A stretch of DNA of 64,000 nt, taken from contig NW_019775702.1 in the NCBI RefSeq assembly GCF_001039355.2, positions 250,022-314,021 of the forward strand, read 5' to 3'. The position numbers and the translations under genes were made by a program. The notes beneath the pieces are model-generated. The model was given only the letters and a program-made list of their open reading frames with translations. It was not told where the DNA came from and ran no database searches. Below are positions 61,363 through 64,000 of the stretch, piece after piece. Each line of letters opens with the position of its first letter. The first letter of the stretch is position 1. This DNA is from Lingula anatina (lineage: Eukaryota > Brachiopoda > Lingulata > Lingulida > Lingulidae).

Positions 61363-63873
61363 ATGAACAGCCTGTGGCATTTCAAGCCAGGGGTGATGTA
61401 CAGGCTGCTCAAGTCCCCCGAGTATGTGGAGTTCAGAAAGGTCATTGTTCTCCAGGAGGCACGCTTCATGGAAATCACAGAAGAGGGTGAGGGGATCAGA
61501 AGTGTTCATCTCGCTCTCACAGCTGACACCTTGTTTATTGCAGAAAAATGTCTTCCTGACTATGTAAAGCAGCCAGAGGTATGGACAGAGTCAGATCCTG
61601 AGTTAGAAGGAGTGGAGTTGATAAGTATTCTGCCACTAGATGCCTCAGATATTGTTGTGCAAGATGACAGGAAGTATAAGCGGATCCATGTAGACCTACC
61701 TAATGGCACAGCCCGTCATTATGAATATGCAGAAACGGTTCGCTCAGAAAGGATCTGGAAAAGTTGGGTCCAGGATGTCGCTGTGCTGAACAGACAGCAG
61801 ACTGAAGATGCTGAAAGCCATGTGAACCTCACTGTTATTAGGGTAACTACTACAAAGTATGTCTCCTCATCAGAGTCTTCAGATGAAGATGAAGAAGAGC
61901 CTTCCAGAGCCCAGAGACGTAGAGATTTTTTAGGAGCAGGCTCTGCTTCTGCTGCAGCTGTTGTTGCCCCAGACATAAACACCATCATGGCAGGAGCAGG
62001 AAGCCGAAGCAGAACCAGCACAACAGCGAAGACACTCACAATGAGGAACACCCACCGGAAGACAACACAGCAGATATCATCTGAGAGGGAAATAGATTCC
62101 TCCAGCCTGCAGCCAGTCAAATGTTTAGTGGAAAAATACAATGGTTTTGCTGACAGGGAAAGTAAATTTGCCACTGAAAAGAGCTCATTTTCACGATTCC
62201 TCTCAAAAGCTGCATATCAATTGTCTCAAGTGCCGACAATGTTCAGTAAAAAAGATATTGACTCTGTAAGCACAATTCCACTACCTGAGATTTGCAATGA
62301 TATCAAAGAAGTAGAAACACCTGATCCACTGTTATCACATGATTCTGAAAAGTTTAAAAATCAGAAAGACAAAAGTGTCTCAAACCTAAAGCTTTTAGAA
62401 GATAGTTTAAAAGAAAAATTAGTGGATAAAATGAATGCCAGAGCTGAAGATGAAGGTGCCTTGTGTCTACCTGATCTGCTGAATTCTACTGGTTTATACT
62501 CCCCCAATACCTCAGACACCCTCACCCCTCACGGGTCTCAGTCCGACTGCAGTGTGCTGGCCAAGTACCAGAGACAAGAGGGTCACAGGGGGTTGGGGTA
62601 CCACATGGACAGGACACAGCTCCTACGCATGCTGTCTGTGCCCACAGTGCTGAAAGGAGGGGCAAGTTTTCTGGAGGATTACTACAGGTACGTTCTGCTG
62701 TTAGGGTTGGAGAGATTGTGGTCTGCTTTAGTGACCTGTTTATATAGGGGTTGACTGAAATTTTTGATCTTTTTATATCTATTAGAATCTTAAAGCATCA
62801 TACTGAAAAAAAAACAACATTTTCTAGAAAGAAAGATTTTGTTTATATTGTTGGCTGGTTTTTATAGGGTATTGGGGGTAAGTGTTGACTTAAAAATTAG
62901 GTCTTTTGATCCCTGGCTGACCTTCCATTGTTAGGGAACTTTCTTTTCCAATAGCAGTATGATTTTTATTAAATTCAGTAAGGAGTACTGAAATGTTACA
63001 TTGTCTATTGTTATTTAAAATCTCCATTTGCTATCTTTTATTTATCCTTTAAAATTCAGACCATTTGCTAAAATATTTTGTCTAAAAGGAGATAATTTAG
63101 AGCTAGCATGTATAATTTGAAATCCACGAAATATAAATAGGTTATTCAAGTAGCTTACCTGTATTATAACAGTTGTTTGAGTTGAAACTGTTTAATTCAT
63201 GACTTCTGACCCTCTTTTCCTAGAAACAAAGATGAAGTTTCTGCTGAGAGATGTAAACGGAAGAAGTTGTCAGCGTCATTAAGTTTGAAATCCTTATTTC
63301 CTAAGTTGACAAAAGAAGAGAGACATTTTAAGGCCGAGGCATGTATGCAAGCATAAAGAGAGGGAGGAGGTGGTGGTGGTGGGGGTGGGGGGGGGGGGGG
63401 GGTAGATGGCCTTATATTACATAACATTTTAAGCTCTTCTGATTCCTCTTTGTTTTTAGATACATGTTTGAATTAGGTTTCTGTTGAGATAACTTTATGA
63501 TGTAATTTAAACATACTTGAAACGTGACTCTCACTCTCATGTAATTGAAGGTAATTTTTTAAGCTTAGAAAAAAAGGTGAAAGATAACATTATCCATTGT
63601 TTTTATCAGTGAGATGTTTAAGTAAGTGGCTTATTTGTCTTAACTCGCCCTTTAGGGATCAAGTGAACAGTGACGCAGATCGCTTTGAGTAAAACAATAA
63701 GATGATCACATTTCTTGTTAATGGCATTGCCAGGTTGACTTGTTCACGTGTTTTCTTCTTCTTTAATGTCAATAGATACACCAGTTAAGGAGTAAGAGTG
63801 ATTTGAACTTTACCATTAACCAAGCTGGAAGGATGATAGAAGGAGAGTGCCTGATGTCTTCCCATGCTTTAAG
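61363..63873 (+). CDS. C12orf56-like protein, 5' part (runs past the window)
   Basis: Exons 61363-62687, 63224-63338 and 63776-63873 join in frame; more exons must follow outside the window. About 512 residues are visible. Residues 1-150 look like a compact domain (YRLLKSPEYVEFRKVIVLQ, SVHLALTADTLFIAEKCLPD, LPLDASDIVVQ, KYKRIHVDLPNG, ERIWKSWVQDVAVLNRQ), with a strand pattern like a PH-type fold. It recalls the N-terminus of human C12orf56 (charged linker, then a 'loss to display' strand and acidic turn), but only weakly. Residues 165-175 are acidic/Ser-rich (SSSESSDEDEEEP), followed by a disordered Ser/Thr-rich region. Exon 2 appears to end at a GC donor (GAG|gcatgt), the only choice that keeps exon 3 in frame. 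ATG 61363 begins MNSLWHFKPG. The function is unknown. Confidence 0.7.
63361..63402. repeat. GGT/G-run low-complexity tract
   Basis: A ggtggtggtggggg tract in the intron just after the GC-donor exon. Confidence 0.85.
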
Positions 63874-64000
63874 GTATGTGTGTGCGTGTTTATGTGTGTT
63901 CACATGTATGTGATGGTGGATAGGACCAATCGGCACGGGTGTATGTATTAAAATGAGGTATTGGACAAAAATATAATTTAAAAAATTTTATCAAATTGCT

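Larger units (their letters stand above)
59182..61850 (+). repeat. 1334-bp direct duplication joined by a single N (likely haplotype overlap)
   Basis: 59182-60515 and 60517-61850 align at an offset of 1335, with the N at 60516. I saw one difference (tagatgatg near 59351 against taggtgatg near 60686). The first copy stops mid-exon at the N. This fits two allelic contigs placed in series. Confidence 0.9.

Noticed and set aside
1-64000. CRISPR arrays, operons, insertion sequences and prokaryotic signals
   Set aside because: None was seen; intron-split animal genes make them inapplicable. No tRNA or rRNA gene could be recognised by eye either.

Overview
The window is animal (metazoan) nuclear DNA. 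Genes are split by AT-rich GT-AG introns, use AATAAA poly(A) signals, and encode animal protein families. The AT-rich composition, short genes packed about one per 7 kb, hAT-like miniature elements and frequent tacatgta-type words suggest a marine lophotrochozoan (mollusc-, annelid- or brachiopod-like). That assignment is an inference and species is not resolved. I rebuilt exon chains by hand from splice sites, reading-frame phase and recalled family similarity; no search was run.

Layout, left to right: (1) 3' part of SFSWAP (+), 296-5331. (2) ROGDI (-), 18092 down to 8289, convergent with SFSWAP. (3) PRODH2, hydroxyproline dehydrogenase (+), 18193-23276, head-to-head with ROGDI. (4) A repeat-rich spacer. 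(5) PRODH, proline dehydrogenase (-), 38338 down to 29165, tail-to-tail with its paralogue PRODH2. (6) TIMM22 (+), 38581-40762, head-to-head with PRODH. (7) A 1.73-kb duplication joined by a single N, carrying two copies of the first exon of the next gene. (8) DHDH (+), 44619-47713. (9) An unrecognised His/Pro/Tyr-rich 149-residue protein (+), 50852-53135. (10) A Ly6/uPAR-type GPI-anchored protein (+), 54573-57020, with a 643-base assembly gap in an intron. (11) An intron-containing linker histone H1 (-), 59020 down to 57979. (12) The 5' part of a gene weakly resembling C12orf56 (+), 61363-63873 and beyond, whose start region is duplicated around another single N.

Two genes work in one pathway. 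PRODH and PRODH2 are the mitochondrial flavoenzymes that start proline and hydroxyproline breakdown. They carry the residue that distinguishes the two families: Tyr in PRODH and Ser in PRODH2, fifteen residues before the first Arg of the Arg-Arg pair. TIMM22, which inserts carrier proteins into the mitochondrial inner membrane, shares a short intergenic promoter region with PRODH. The other genes have no evident functional link.

The most unusual items are: the uncharacterised His/Pro/Tyr-rich gene; a minisatellite in a ROGDI intron whose units copy the adjoining splice donor; a 146-bp perfect tandem duplication that doubles a splice acceptor in SFSWAP; a perfect 61-bp-arm hairpin element with an 8-bp target duplication; and a small fragment of the PRODH exon 10 boundary lying between the two dehydrogenases. 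I did not find a clearly new multi-gene system.
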